Positions 42,394 through 50,917 of a stretch of 64,000 nucleotides of DNA are shown piece after piece. The position numbers and the translations under genes are program-made. Numbering within the stretch: the first letter of the stretch is position 1; the number at the start of each line of letters is the position of its first letter. Source of the DNA: Firmicutes bacterium HGW-Firmicutes-16 (lineage in GTDB: Bacteria; Bacillota; Clostridia; Oscillospirales; Oscillospiraceae); contig PGZZ01000009.1 in NCBI GenBank assembly GCA_002841545.1, positions 62,001 to 126,000 of the forward strand, in the 5' to 3' direction. The notes below the pieces were generated by a model. That model ran no database searches. It was not told the DNA's origin and saw nothing but the letters and a program-made list of their open reading frames with translations.

Positions 42394-43998
42394 TCAGTTA
42401 AAACCATCGAAGATTTCTGCGCCCCTCGTCGATATCCATTTCTGAGATATGAACCAGCCGATAAATAGAAGCAAAGTATAAGCGACCATGAATATGGTAG
42501 TCGAAACCATAGAGCCGAACGCCACGAAGTAGAGTACGCCTGGAACAATAACGATTAGAGAGGTGAGGAACATTGCCATAAGCACACTCATGCTCTGCTT
42601 AATAACCTGCGTTTCATTTATCCAATCAAATCTAGGGCTTTTTAAATTGCAAATCAGACCGATATTTGCAGAGAGCATAACATAAAACACAGGTGCCAAT
42701 AAGAGAATAGCGACATCCAGAATCGAGGGGACTATAACATAAATGGCAGCGGCTGCAGCAAGGAAAATTGCGGGAGCGGTGAGATAAATGTGAAGATGCA
42801 GCTTGGCATTAAGTACGTCTTTAGTTGCAATCGGAAGCGACTTGACAATCCAGAGCGATTTTCCCTCCAGAGAAACAGAGGGCGCAGTAAAGAGCACTGT
42901 TGTACACAGCAGGCAAAGAGCAAAAACCGCAGCGGCTGATGCTGTTGAACCGCCAAAATTCATCTGTTCCGCAAGAGCTAAAATGGTGTCTTTTTTTATC
43001 ACCAGGGCGATTGCCGCACCAATAATAAAAATTACTCCTAGTCCTGCGTTCAGAATATATACGGGGGAGGAGAGCAGATGCTTCATCTCGCGTCTGAAAA
43101 GAGCGGAGGAGAGAGACGACGAGTGCATAGCTTTTTCTTCGTACTTTACCTTCGCCGCGCCTCGCTTAGCTGTTGCGACTCTGATAAAGGTTACCGTAAG
43201 TAAATAATACATAAGAACAAAGGGCAAAAGCATTATCAGAACCGACAGAACAAGTTGAAGCACGTTAGGTTCGGCAACGGAGTTTCCAATCCAGAACAGG
43301 GGAGCAAAAGAGCTGAGCGAGCCTGCAATCTCTTTGCCGTTCATTACAAGTTTTTGGATATAGACATTTGCCTGACTGAAAAAGACAAAGTAGAGTCCGA
43401 GGAAAATGACTGAGAACAAAACAGTCATTAAAGACTTGTTACGGACTCTTCCGGTGGATAGAGCAATCAGCCAGCCGAAAACTCCGGAAATTGCTACTGA
43501 AAGGAAAGGCAATGCAAGAATCAAAACAACGAATGAGAGCAGCTGCGACGACGTGGCCGGAACGGCCCTGACCCACATCACATAGGCTGGAATAGCGACA
43601 AGCAGCTCAAACACAAAGTTCAGAATCATAATCATTATCATGCGGCTGCCCAGAATAAGGCGCGGGGGGATGGGCAGCGACAGCAGAAGCTCGTTGTCCT
43701 TTGCCTCATATAGCTGAGATTTCACCGTGAAAACGCTACCAATGAACATCAAGGCGAAAGCTGTCATTGCGAAAAGTGTAAAGTACAGCCAGCCATATCC
43801 CGCTTGGAAAAAGGGCTCTGCGAGTTGCTGAAAATACATCGCGAACATCATCATAAAGGCAAAACACGCATAAAGCATAAGTACAGCAAAACCGACAAGC
43901 TTAAGCTTTGAGGACTTTTTATTCTGCTGACCACCGCCTCTCAGAAACAGAAATGCGCCAATAGCAGCGAGCCTTGTTTTGAGAAGAGCCTTAAACAT
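42394..43998 (-). CDS. ABC-2-like exporter permease
   Basis: A 534-residue membrane protein with about twelve hydrophobic segments, partner of the ATPase encoded just upstream. The N-terminus (MFKALLKTRLAAIGAFLFLRG) resembles large permeases of the putative ABC exporter group in Firmicutes. The frame extends to 44076, but the ATG at 43998 with GGTGAC before it fits best, giving an 8-base overlap with the ATPase gene. The layout of one ATPase and one double-length permease suggests an exporter of lipid, peptide or drug. No substrate clue is visible. Confidence 0.82.
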   Translation of the reverse strand: MFKALLKTRLAAIGAFLFLRGGGQQNKKSSKLKLVGFAVLMLYACFAFMMMFAMYFQQLAEPFFQAGYGWLYFTLFAMTAFALMFIGSVFTVKSQLYEAKDNELLLSLPIPPRLILGSRMIMIMILNFVFELLVAIPAYVMWVRAVPATSSQLLSFVVLILALPFLSVAISGVFGWLIALSTGRVRNKSLMTVLFSVIFLGLYFVFFSQANVYIQKLVMNGKEIAGSLSSFAPLFWIGNSVAEPNVLQLVLSVLIMLLPFVLMYYLLTVTFIRVATAKRGAAKVKYEEKAMHSSSLSSALFRREMKHLLSSPVYILNAGLGVIFIIGAAIALVIKKDTILALAEQMNFGGSTASAAAVFALCLLCTTVLFTAPSVSLEGKSLWIVKSLPIATKDVLNAKLHLHIYLTAPAIFLAAAAAIYVIVPSILDVAILLLAPVFYVMLSANIGLICNLKSPRFDWINETQVIKQSMSVLMAMFLTSLIVIVPGVLYFVAFGSMVSTTIFMVAYTLLLFIGWFISQKWISTRGAEIFDGFN

Positions 43999-44707
43999 TG
44001 CCGTCACCTTCCAGTTCAAGGAATACGTCCTCCAGTGAGCTTGTGCCTTTGACGTCCTCCATAGTGCCGGATACAATCAGCTTGCCGTCTTTTATTATTG
44101 CAACCTTATCACAGAGTTTTTCCGCGACCTCAAGTACATGGGTCGAGAAAAATATTGCTCCGCCCTTAGCGCAGTGCTCGCGCATCAGCTCCTTTAGCAT
44201 GTGGGAAGCCTTCGGGTCAAGACCGACGAAGGGTTCGTCCATAACGATAAGCTTAGGCTCGTGAAGGAATGCGGATATAAGAGCGAGCTTCTGCTTCATA
44301 CCGTGCGAATATGCGGAAATCGGCTGGGCGAGATCGCTTGTTAACTCGAATAGGTCGGCGTATTTCTTAATCCGTTCCTCGCGCTCTTTTGTAGGAACAC
44401 CGAAAATATCTGCAACAAAATTCAGGTACGCTATGCCGGAAAGGAATTCGTACATATCGGGGTTGTCGGGTATATAAGCAAGTCTCTTTTTGCATTCAAG
44501 TGGATTCTCCTTGACGGAAATCCCATCAACGAATACTTCACCCTCCTCAAAGCGCAATATACCACAGCAGCACTTAATGGTTGTTGTTTTGCCAGCGCCG
44601 TTATGACCGATGAAGCCGTAGATTTCGCCGGGTGCAATATGTAGGCTCAGCTTGTCGACTGCCCTTTTGTCTCCATAGATTTTTGTAAGTCCCGTTATAT
44701 TTAGCAT
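43991..44707 (-). CDS. ABC transporter ATP-binding protein
   Basis: A 238-residue ABC ATPase of the exporter (CcmA-like) class. Walker A is GHNGAGKTT at about residues 35-43, the signature is written as YSHGMKQKLALI, Walker B is LIVMDEPFVGLDP and the switch His is in FFSTHVLEVAE. A strong AAGGAGG precedes the ATG. The permease gene overlaps its stop by 8 bases. Upstream (44767-44853) are two inverted repeats that may control the pair. Confidence 0.95.
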   Translation of the reverse strand: MLNITGLTKIYGDKRAVDKLSLHIAPGEIYGFIGHNGAGKTTTIKCCCGILRFEEGEVFVDGISVKENPLECKKRLAYIPDNPDMYEFLSGIAYLNFVADIFGVPTKEREERIKKYADLFELTSDLAQPISAYSHGMKQKLALISAFLHEPKLIVMDEPFVGLDPKASHMLKELMREHCAKGGAIFFSTHVLEVAEKLCDKVAIIKDGKLIVSGTMEDVKGTSSLEDVFLELEGDGNV

Positions 44708-44765
44708 ATAAAATCCTCCTTGGTTGTAAAAAAAATTATACCATATATATTACGATTTTCAATGG

Positions 44766-44793
44766 TTCTATTTTGATTAATTTCGAAATAGAA
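44766..44793. promoter_or_regulatory. inverted repeat upstream of the ABC exporter operon
   Basis: TTCTATTT-N12-AAATAGAA lies about 60 bases before the ATPase start codon. It could be an operator; no regulator gene is adjacent. Confidence 0.4.
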
Positions 44794-44817
44794 TATATAC
44801 CTTATTTCAAATTTGTC

Positions 44818-44853
44818 AATAGGGTATTTAGATAAATTTCTAAATACCCTATT
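44818..44853. repeat. perfect 15-bp inverted repeat, hairpin
   Basis: AATAGGGTATTTAGA pairs with TCTAAATACCCTATT around a 6-nt loop. It lies between the rubredoxin operon and the ABC exporter and is followed by TTTC on the plus strand. It may be a terminator or an operator. Confidence 0.6.
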
Positions 44854-44891
44854 TTCATCTTATTGATTTCAAATAAACTGCGATAAATTGA

Positions 44892-44926
44892 AGCCGGACG
44901 CTTGTCGTAAAGACAAGCGCCCGGCT
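44892..44926 (-). terminator. hairpin terminating the oxygen-defence operon
   Basis: A 15-bp near-perfect GC-rich stem (AGCCGG..CTTGTC with GACAAGCG..CCGGCT) has a GTAAA loop, about 50 bases after the high-molecular-weight rubredoxin stop. The T tract is weak. Confidence 0.6.
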
Positions 44927-44975
44927 AAAGGGAGGGACACTATGGAGGAGAAAACGATTATATATTGCAAGCAAA

Positions 44976-45617
44976 TTACTGCTTGACAAACGCGCTTTTT
45001 GGCGCACCGCATAAGGGACATTTCCAGTCGTCGGGTAAATCTTCAAAGGGAACATCACCATCGTAGACATAGCCGCAGACAGTGCAGACCCACTTTGCGT
45101 AAGTGGAAGGGGCTTTTCCCGTCTGCTTGTACTGCTTGAAGGCTTCGAGTGTTTTAGGTTTCATGAACTTCTGATAGTCGCCATAGATAAGCGGCTCACC
45201 TTCGCCGCGCTCGGCGCCGATAACATCGCAGAAAAAGACTGTGTGCGTGGATAGCTCTTTAAAATCCGTTACCTTACAGCGAAAATAGGAGACTGCCTTA
45301 TCAAGTACAGGAAGACCTTCAACAAACTTGTGCGGTACATTCGCCCATTTGTCGACATCTCTTCCCGACTGGAAGCCGAAGTTTCCGATTACAAAGGGAT
45401 CAACATCCGCAGAAAGTATGGAGACCATAAATTCGCCAGTTTGCTTAATCGCCGCGTTTGTCTGATTCGCTTGTATACTGCAAAGAATGACAGTGGGAAC
45501 AGGAGCACTTGTGGACTGAATAAATGCGTCAACAATGCAGCCTGCGTTTTTACCGTCGATTTTAGTACCGACAACGTATAGACCGTAAGAAATGTTATAT
45601 AGAGCAGCATTATCCAT
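44976..45617 (-). CDS. flavin reductase-rubredoxin fusion (high-molecular-weight rubredoxin)
   Basis: A 213-residue two-domain electron carrier. Residues 1-150 form an FMN-binding flavin reductase-like domain ([25 protein letters not shown], then [11 protein letters not shown]). The C-terminal 45 residues are a rubredoxin with two CxxCG knuckles ([13 protein letters not shown] and WKCPLCGAP). The same fusion in Moorella is called Hrb and passes electrons from NADH to a flavodiiron oxygen/NO reductase. Here it follows rubredoxin and superoxide reductase genes. GGAGG is 6 bases before the ATG. The likely role is electron delivery to oxygen- or superoxide-reducing enzymes. Confidence 0.94.
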   Translation of the reverse strand: MDNAALYNISYGLYVVGTKIDGKNAGCIVDAFIQSTSAPVPTVILCSIQANQTNAAIKQTGEFMVSILSADVDPFVIGNFGFQSGRDVDKWANVPHKFVEGLPVLDKAVSYFRCKVTDFKELSTHTVFFCDVIGAERGEGEPLIYGDYQKFMKPKTLEAFKQYKQTGKAPSTYAKWVCTVCGYVYDGDVPFEDLPDDWKCPLCGAPKSAFVKQ

Positions 45618-45651
45618 AACTAACCTCCGTATAAATTATTTGGACCGGAGT

Positions 45652-45813
45652 TTATGCTGTTTCTTCGAAATCTGATTTTGAAGCGCCGCAAACGGGGCAT
45701 ACCCAACTATCGGGAATATCCTCAAACTTGGTTCCCGGAGCTATTCCGCCATCGGGATCGCCTTTTTCCTCTTCGTAAACATAGCCGCAGACAGTGCAGG
45801 TATACTTTTTCAT
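45652..45813 (-). CDS. rubredoxin
   Basis: A 53-residue rubredoxin, too short for many gene callers. Four Cys bind one iron: C6 and C9 in [14 protein letters not shown]39 and C42 in WVCPVCGA. The linker has the classic [26 protein letters not shown] precedes the ATG. It lies between the desulfoferrodoxin gene (40 bases upstream) and the flavoprotein-rubredoxin gene, and probably reduces superoxide reductase. Confidence 0.95.
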   Translation of the reverse strand: MKKYTCTVCGYVYEEEKGDPDGGIAPGTKFEDIPDSWVCPVCGASKSDFEETA

Positions 45814-45852
45814 AAAAAGACCTTCTTTCAGAATTATTTTATTGATCCAGTT

Positions 45853-46242
45853 TTATGCATCGGCCTTCCAGAGCCCGTGTAGGTTGCAGTATGCGAAAGC
45901 AGAAACAAGCTTGTCGTCGTCCGTTAGCATGAAGGAAACGGAGGGAGTGCCGATATGGTCAAGATTTTTACGCTGACCGCCATTTTCCGTCATGATATAA
46001 ACCCAGCTGATGTGATGCTCTTCGGTCATTGGATGGGGAGCAGAGCCAATATCAATGGTGACCTTATTTCCGTCGACCTTGATTACGGGAACATGTTTTT
46101 CTTGGGAGGCATCGGTTGTGTTGGGAACAAGCTCGGTCATGGTATCATTGCAGCATACGGGAGTAACTCCGGAGCTTTCGATCATACCGATAATATTGCC
46201 ACAATGCTTGCAAATATAAAATTTCTGAAGTTCGTTTTTCAT
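45853..46242 (-). CDS. dfx: desulfoferrodoxin (superoxide reductase)
   Basis: A 129-residue class II superoxide reductase that reduces superoxide to peroxide in anaerobes. The N-terminal desulforedoxin domain binds Fe(Cys)4 with C11, C14, C30 and C31 (YICKHCGN and PVCCND). The catalytic domain has the Fe(His)4Cys ligands: the KHVPV Glu/Lys/His segment, HPMTEEHHISW and CNLHGLW. I use the ATG at 46242 with AAAGGT before it; the longer frame to 46278 overlaps the promoter region. It is first in the operon, with a Fur/PerR-like box upstream. Confidence 0.96.
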   Translation of the reverse strand: MKNELQKFYICKHCGNIIGMIESSGVTPVCCNDTMTELVPNTTDASQEKHVPVIKVDGNKVTIDIGSAPHPMTEEHHISWVYIMTENGGQRKNLDHIGTPSVSFMLTDDDKLVSAFAYCNLHGLWKADA

Positions 46243-46297
46243 TTTGACCAACCTTTCAACAATTAATATTATGTACACATATATTTTATCTGCTAAC

Positions 46298-46316
46298 GAT
46301 AATAATTACTATTATC
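46298..46316. promoter_or_regulatory. Fur/PerR-type box upstream of the superoxide reductase operon
   Basis: GATAATAATTACTATTATC is a 19-bp near-palindrome with GATAAT and ATTATC ends, closely matching the classic Fur-family consensus. It lies just downstream of the predicted start of transcription of the minus-strand operon. Confidence 0.78.
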
Positions 46317-46328
46317 AGTTGCAATTAG

Positions 46329-46357
46329 AATATAGCACATACCATAAAATTTAGCAA
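46329..46357 (-). promoter_or_regulatory. promoter of the superoxide reductase operon
   Basis: On the minus strand TTGCTA (46357-46352) and TATATT (46334-46329) have a 17-base spacer. The Fur/PerR-like box follows within about 15 bases. Confidence 0.7.
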
Positions 46358-46466
46358 GAGTTTTTAAAAATTATTTCAAGAAAACATTATATGCGAAATG
46401 ATGAAAGACATTTTAATACATATGATATATATCGCAAGTCAATTACCGCATGATATATAAAAATAC

Positions 46467-46501
46467 AAAAGAGCGGCAAACATTTAGTTTGCCGCTCTTT
46501 T
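46467..46501. terminator. terminator after the membrane protein gene at 46512
   Basis: A 15-bp perfect stem (46467-46481 with 46487-46501) with A/T flanks; it terminates the minus-strand gene whose stop codon is 11 bases away. Confidence 0.9.
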
Positions 46502-46511
46502 GTAAGTAGGC

Positions 46512-47513
46512 TTATTCAGCTAACTCTTTAATTTCTTTATACTCCTTGAGGTCGGTATAGATATCGTTAGTATACGGATTCTTTTTTGTCTTTATGACCT
46601 TGTAAATCATGTACACAAACACGGCAATGTTTACCGCAAGCGCAAGAGCGCTGACTATCGTGTAAACTGTGGGATTGTAGCTTGAAACAACAGTAAACTT
46701 GCTGTGATCCTGGAACATTGGGAAGGTCTGAGCAAACATGCACCAGAGTGCGAGCGTCTGAGCTCTATGCTGGAGCCATGCGCCCTTGCCGACTGTGAAA
46801 GCACAGAGGGTCGGCGCAAGCAGAAGAGCAAGACCGCAGTAGAAAGCATGGTGAGGCAGGCAGTTATATGTATATGCGAAGTTCCAGAGGTCATATGCTA
46901 TAATCCAGAACCAAAGCATATCCGGCCAGAGCATATCATGGCTGCCATCTTTCTTTGTCTTTTTTCTTATTACAATTCCAAACCATCCGGTGATTGTGAT
47001 GATGTTCAAGAATCCGGCGACAGCATTCATTTCATTCCACGAACCGCCCATCAGGTAGAACTTTGTGGCTCCGTTAGTTCCTTCTTCCTCAATGGTCTGA
47101 GCAAGATTACCGGCTAGACTATAAAGATTTCCAACCTCCAAATCCTTGATGCAAGCTTCGAGGATGTTAATGGCGAGAATAAGAAACGCAAGGAATAGGA
47201 AGCCTTTCTTGTCAGCAAGCCTCCATTTTGAGCCGTCCTTCTTCGTTCCGCCGACGAAACGAATGCACCAGAAAATGATGCAGCCTGCGGTGGAGGAGTA
47301 GACCTTGAAAAGATGGAACCAGTCCTTATAAACTTTTCCGTCTAAAACAGTGAACCACAAAACTGTAAGAACGATAGGCATTACAACAAATGCGGCAAAG
47401 CCTACCCATTTGAATCTGCGAGTAAACTCGTTCGCGGCGAACAAAGCTGCGAATACAAGGAGCCACCCTAGTATAGCGGTTACTACACCGCCTCCTTGTG
47501 TAAAATCAAACAT
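46512..47513 (-). CDS. multi-pass membrane protein, possibly DUF5692 family
   Basis: A 333-residue protein with about nine hydrophobic segments. The sequence is rich in Trp and Phe, and one segment carries conserved-looking polar residues (DLWNFAYTYNCLPHHAFYCGLALLLAP). It resembles what I recall as the DUF5692 family of Firmicutes, but I cannot confirm this. The tail (about 300-333) is hydrophilic with DIYTDLKEYKEIKEL. GAGGGG precedes the ATG. A TetR gene lies upstream in the same direction, separated by 130 bases, and may regulate it. No function is known. Confidence 0.7.
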   Translation of the reverse strand: MFDFTQGGGVVTAILGWLLVFAALFAANEFTRRFKWVGFAAFVVMPIVLTVLWFTVLDGKVYKDWFHLFKVYSSTAGCIIFWCIRFVGGTKKDGSKWRLADKKGFLFLAFLILAINILEACIKDLEVGNLYSLAGNLAQTIEEEGTNGATKFYLMGGSWNEMNAVAGFLNIITITGWFGIVIRKKTKKDGSHDMLWPDMLWFWIIAYDLWNFAYTYNCLPHHAFYCGLALLLAPTLCAFTVGKGAWLQHRAQTLALWCMFAQTFPMFQDHSKFTVVSSYNPTVYTIVSALALAVNIAVFVYMIYKVIKTKKNPYTNDIYTDLKEYKEIKELAE

Positions 47514-47645
47514 AATACAAACCCCTCAAAAAACAATATTATCAGCGTATCTGCATATCTCACTGACATTGTTATTTTATTATTTAAGTGGTTTGTTAAT
47601 CAATAGACAAATATCGAAATGTGTCAGATTATAATTGAAATATAG

Positions 47646-48230
47646 TTATTTTTGTGTACAGGACTTTTCATATTCAACAAAAGCTGCAACCGAGCGCGGG
47701 ATGCTTCCTGAGATCATCAGCAGAAGCTTTTGGAGCATGGTTTCTGGTTCTTCCTCCATGCCCTCATTTATCCAATCAACATAAAGACCGTTAAAGACGC
47801 GTCTGTAAAAGTTGATTATAAAGTTTTTGTTTTTCTCAGTGATTTTGACGCCCATATTTTCAATGCACTCATCGACCACGTCAAGCATCAGCTTGTTCGA
47901 AAGATTTGTAAAAAACGCCTCTGCCTCAGGCCTGAAGGAGGAGTTATAGACATGCAGTATCATCTTTGAGTTATTTTTCAGATAATACATTGTAGCGAGA
48001 AAACCGCCCTCCCAAGTCTCGAATGTCCTATCCTGAGCAATATCTCGAGACATCTCCTTGAACATTACATACTTAAAGATGCCCATAATGTCGGTAAAAT
48101 GATAGTAGAAGGTCTGTCTGTTCACATCGCAGCGCTGACAGATTTCCTTAACTGTTATTTTATCGATTGACTGCTTTGAGAGCAGTTCCTTGAAAGACTT
48201 GATTATCGCGTCCTTCGCCCATTGCGTCAT
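47646..48230 (-). CDS. TetR/AcrR family transcriptional regulator (DhaS-like)
   Basis: A 194-residue TetR regulator. The HTH (residues 10-50) reads SFKELLSKQSIDKITVKEICQRCDVNRQTFYYHF, which is the DhaS-type form of TetR with a YYHF recognition helix. The ATG at 48230 has AGGAGG 7 bases before it; the frame to 48299 is longer without one. It is upstream of, and in line with, the membrane protein gene, its most likely target. Ligand unknown. Confidence 0.9.
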   Translation of the reverse strand: MTQWAKDAIIKSFKELLSKQSIDKITVKEICQRCDVNRQTFYYHFTDIMGIFKYVMFKEMSRDIAQDRTFETWEGGFLATMYYLKNNSKMILHVYNSSFRPEAEAFFTNLSNKLMLDVVDECIENMGVKITEKNKNFIINFYRRVFNGLYVDWINEGMEEEPETMLQKLLLMISGSIPRSVAAFVEYEKSCTQK

Positions 48231-48364
48231 AGGGTTTCCTCCTGTGGGACTAAATGCTGATGCAGGTAATATCTCGTTTTTCGAAAATAAAAATATCACA
48301 TATTTAACTATCAGTCAATCAAGATAAGGCTCTGGCACCACAGTCTAATATTCCCCAAATATAA

Positions 48365-48392
48365 AAACCGCCCGAACTTAATCGGGCGGTTT
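48365..48392. terminator. terminator after the uracil permease gene
   Basis: AAACCGCCCGA and TCGGGCGGTTT form an 11-bp stem with an ACTTAA loop, about 30 bases beyond the permease stop. A-rich sequence precedes it, giving T on the minus strand. Confidence 0.85.
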
Positions 48393-48420
48393 AATATATG
48401 TAGTGTTAGCTAAGTCTTTT

Positions 48421-49830
48421 CTATTTTACATTTTCTTTCTTCTCGCCAATGCCGAGGATGAGGTTCAATACGATGCCGAATATAGCAGCGCCTGCTATGC
48501 AGGGAACCTGAAGACCAAAGAAGGGGATGGAGCCGCCGAAGGCATACTGCCCGCCGACACCGATAACCATAACAGTGGCGATAACGGCAATGTTTTTGGA
48601 GTTGAACATATCGACTTTTTTGTCGATCATAATTGCAATACCTTGTGCTGCTATAGCGCCGAAAAGATAGATTTCAAGTCCGCCTATAACTGCCGTGGGA
48701 ATTGCATATATGACTGTTATCAGAGGTGTAAAGCAGGAAATAACCATTGCAATTACGGCCGCCGCTATCATGACGGCGATGGAAAAGACCTTGGTAATTG
48801 CCATTGTGCTTATGTTTTCACCGTAGTTTGTTCCGGCGGGTCCGCCTACAAAGCCGGTGATCATATCGCAGATACCATCACCGATGAGGTTCCTGTCAAG
48901 CAAACTTGCAATATCAGATTTCTTCTTACCCTTTTTCTCGGCAAGGTCGTTTACATATATATCAAGCTGATATATATGAGCAGTGGACTCGGGAATTGTG
49001 GCAATCGCAATCGGCATGATTGCAGCGACTGCTGCCCACGAAACCCTTGGCATTGAGAATGCGGGGAGGGCAAAAATACTGCCGTCTCCAAGCTTCCATG
49101 TCGAAGCTGCAAGAGCCTCGGCGGGGAGGCTGCGGAAAAGGTTCATATCCGCTCCGCCGGCCCAGTAAAGTATCGCCGCGAATAAGCAGCCGACACCGGC
49201 TCCGAGAAGCAGAGGAAGCTGTCCGAGAAAACCTTTGAGGTATCTGGAGAAGATAACGGTTGAAAGCAGGGTGACAAGGGATACTGCCCAAACCCAGCCG
49301 CCGTTAATTACCGTGGCAGCCGTGCCTTCAGCAATGGCTTGAGGAGCGGCATCGCCCAACGCATTTTTGGCAAGGGTAAGACCGATTATCATAGCGATAG
49401 AACCCGTAATCGTTGCGGGCAGGACTTTCTCAACGGCATTCTTGCCGGAGAATCTTACCAGAAAACCGGCGGCAATAGAAACAAGACCAGAAGCGATGAT
49501 GCCGAACTGAGCAATCTGGATGGCTTCTGTCGGAAGTATTCCGTTGACCTTAGAAAATCCCTGAGCAGCTGTAAGACCTGCTATTGCAGAAAGGTAGGAG
49601 AAGCTGGAGCCGTAGTACATTGGAATCTTTTTGCCTGAAATAAATACGAAGCAAATAGTTGCAAGACCGCTGGCAAAAAGGGTGGTGGAGACCTGGAAAC
49701 CGGTGATTAGTGCGACTGCGATTGTCGCGGGGAACATTACGATGACCTGCTGGAGTGCGTAAAGCAGGAGCTTAAGGGTGGTTGGTTTCTCATCTGGCAG
49801 GTAGCCGATGACTGCTTTTTCTTTGTTCAT
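48421..49830 (-). CDS. uraA: uracil/xanthine permease (nucleobase:cation symporter-2)
   Basis: A 469-residue NCS2 permease with about fourteen segments. It has the LYALQQVIVMFPATIAVALITG start, a QVSTTLFASGLATICFVFISGKKIPMYYGSSFSYL stretch, and the GFVGGPAGTNYGENISTMAITKV region of TM10, typical of UraA/PyrP. Its place directly after pyrR supports uracil as substrate. The ATG at 49830 has GAGGAG 6 bases before it and overlaps the pyrR tail; the frame to 49866 is an extension. The gene is under the pyrR leader attenuator. Confidence 0.93.
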   Translation of the reverse strand: MNKEKAVIGYLPDEKPTTLKLLLYALQQVIVMFPATIAVALITGFQVSTTLFASGLATICFVFISGKKIPMYYGSSFSYLSAIAGLTAAQGFSKVNGILPTEAIQIAQFGIIASGLVSIAAGFLVRFSGKNAVEKVLPATITGSIAMIIGLTLAKNALGDAAPQAIAEGTAATVINGGWVWAVSLVTLLSTVIFSRYLKGFLGQLPLLLGAGVGCLFAAILYWAGGADMNLFRSLPAEALAASTWKLGDGSIFALPAFSMPRVSWAAVAAIMPIAIATIPESTAHIYQLDIYVNDLAEKKGKKKSDIASLLDRNLIGDGICDMITGFVGGPAGTNYGENISTMAITKVFSIAVMIAAAVIAMVISCFTPLITVIYAIPTAVIGGLEIYLFGAIAAQGIAIMIDKKVDMFNSKNIAVIATVMVIGVGGQYAFGGSIPFFGLQVPCIAGAAIFGIVLNLILGIGEKKENVK

Positions 49831-49847
49831 TTTTTTCTCCTCTATAA

Positions 49848-50384
49848 TTATTTTTCTTTTATACAAACATCAGTATAACCGTCGTGTTCGGAGATGTGGA
49901 CCGAGATGACTTCATTTTGAGAGGTCGGTATGTTCTTTCCGACATAGGTTGCCTTAATCGGAAGCTCGCTGTGCCCTCTGTCTATAAGGACTGCAAGCTG
50001 TATTTTTGCCGGACGTCCGACTTCCATAACGGCTTCCAGAGCCGCGCGAGCAGTTCTTCCGGTGAAGATTACGTCGTCAACAAGCACGACTGTTTTGTCC
50101 TCAACCGAAAAAGGAATTTTAGTCTGGCTGACGACAGGGTTTTTTGAAATCAACGACAGGTCGTCCCTGTAAAGCGTGATATCCAGCTCACCGACGTCTA
50201 TTTCGGAGTCGTCAATCTTTTTGATGTTTTGCGCAAGCCTGTAGGCCAAAGGTATCCCTCGGGTTCTGATGCCGATCAGGCACAAGTTTTGCGAACCGTG
50301 GTTTTTTTCAAGAATTTCGTGTGAAATCCTAACGAGGACCCGATTAACGTCCTCCTCAGTCATAATTTGAGCTTTGAATTTCAT
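49848..50384 (-). CDS. pyrR: bifunctional PyrR: pyr operon attenuator protein / uracil phosphoribosyltransferase
   Basis: A 178-residue PyrR, the UMP-sensing RNA-binding regulator of pyrimidine genes with minor uracil PRTase activity. The N-terminus has VNRVLVRISHEILE, then GIRTRGIPLAYRL. The PRPP-binding loop is VVLVDDVIFTGRTARAA, followed by LIDRGHSELPIKATYVGKNIPTS, the RNA-binding face. GGGGAT is upstream of the ATG. It heads a two-gene operon with uraA, with a promoter, antiterminator and terminator in its leader. This is the usual pyrR self-control arrangement. Confidence 0.96.
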   Translation of the reverse strand: MKFKAQIMTEEDVNRVLVRISHEILEKNHGSQNLCLIGIRTRGIPLAYRLAQNIKKIDDSEIDVGELDITLYRDDLSLISKNPVVSQTKIPFSVEDKTVVLVDDVIFTGRTARAALEAVMEVGRPAKIQLAVLIDRGHSELPIKATYVGKNIPTSQNEVISVHISEHDGYTDVCIKEK

Positions 50385-50425
50385 AATGATATCCCCAGCA
50401 AAAAATAGTCTAATCGAAATCCAAC

Positions 50426-50457
50426 AAAAAAGCCTTGTCTGAACATGCAGACAAGGT
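50426..50457 (-). terminator. leader attenuator terminator of pyrR-uraA
   Basis: On the minus strand CCTTGTCTG and CAGACAAGG form a 9-bp stem around a 6-nt loop, followed by CTTTTTT. It lies 41 bases before the pyrR start codon, within the transcript. Confidence 0.88.
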
Positions 50458-50505
50458 CACAAAACGACTAAAATGTATAGTCGTATCACGTATAACAACC
50501 TTGCC
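50450..50505 (-). promoter_or_regulatory. antiterminator in the pyrR leader
   Basis: GGCAAGGT (minus strand, 50505-50498) can pair with ACCTTGTC (50457-50450), the 5' arm of the terminator, which makes the two structures mutually exclusive. An ACGACTA / TAGTCGT hairpin lies in the loop. The consensus PyrR anti-antiterminator loop is not plain. Confidence 0.7.
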
Positions 50506-50540
50506 GGCATCACAGTACCGTATTTAAAGATTCTGAAGCT

Positions 50541-50569
50541 ATAATAGCCCATATCTGGTAATATTTCAA
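50541..50569 (-). promoter_or_regulatory. pyrR-uraA promoter
   Basis: TTGAAA (50569-50564) and TATTAT (50546-50541) have a 17-base spacer on the minus strand, giving a leader of about 150 nt that includes the attenuator. Confidence 0.75.
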
Positions 50570-50776
50570 CTGTTAATTTACAATTTCGACATATTTATTA
50601 CACGTTAAAGCGTTAACTGGATAAACACGGAATCGTGATATATAGTAAAACATCCGGTGAGTATGTATATATGTTGTAGTATTCTTTAGATAATCAAAAT
50701 TCAAGTCAAGCTGACTTAATGCCGCTTTAAACTAGCAGGGAATTTGCAATTTATCAAAAAAAATTATTCAGATAAA
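50570..50776. other. AT-rich divergent intergenic region between pyrR and oppA
   Basis: No gene was seen. Nearby sequence holds the pyrR promoter on one side and the oppA promoter on the other. Confidence 0.4.
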
Positions 50777-50805
50777 TTGACTTCGATGCTTCAAAGTGTT
50801 ATTCT
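50777..50805 (+). promoter_or_regulatory. promoter of the opp operon
   Basis: TTGACT (50777-50782) and TATTCT (50800-50805) have a 17-base spacer. The leader is about 105 nt. It includes a TCCACA-C-TGTGGA palindrome (50852-50864) and a GGGC / GCCC hairpin next to the ribosome-binding site. Confidence 0.65.
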
Positions 50806-50917
50806 TAACAAAATCGGCAAATATTCCGTGTCTGTCTCTTGCACAACTTTGTCCACACTGTGGAAACGGTTTGTTTGCTGATGTTTGGGCTAACGCCCAA
50901 CGGAAAGGAGAAAATTA

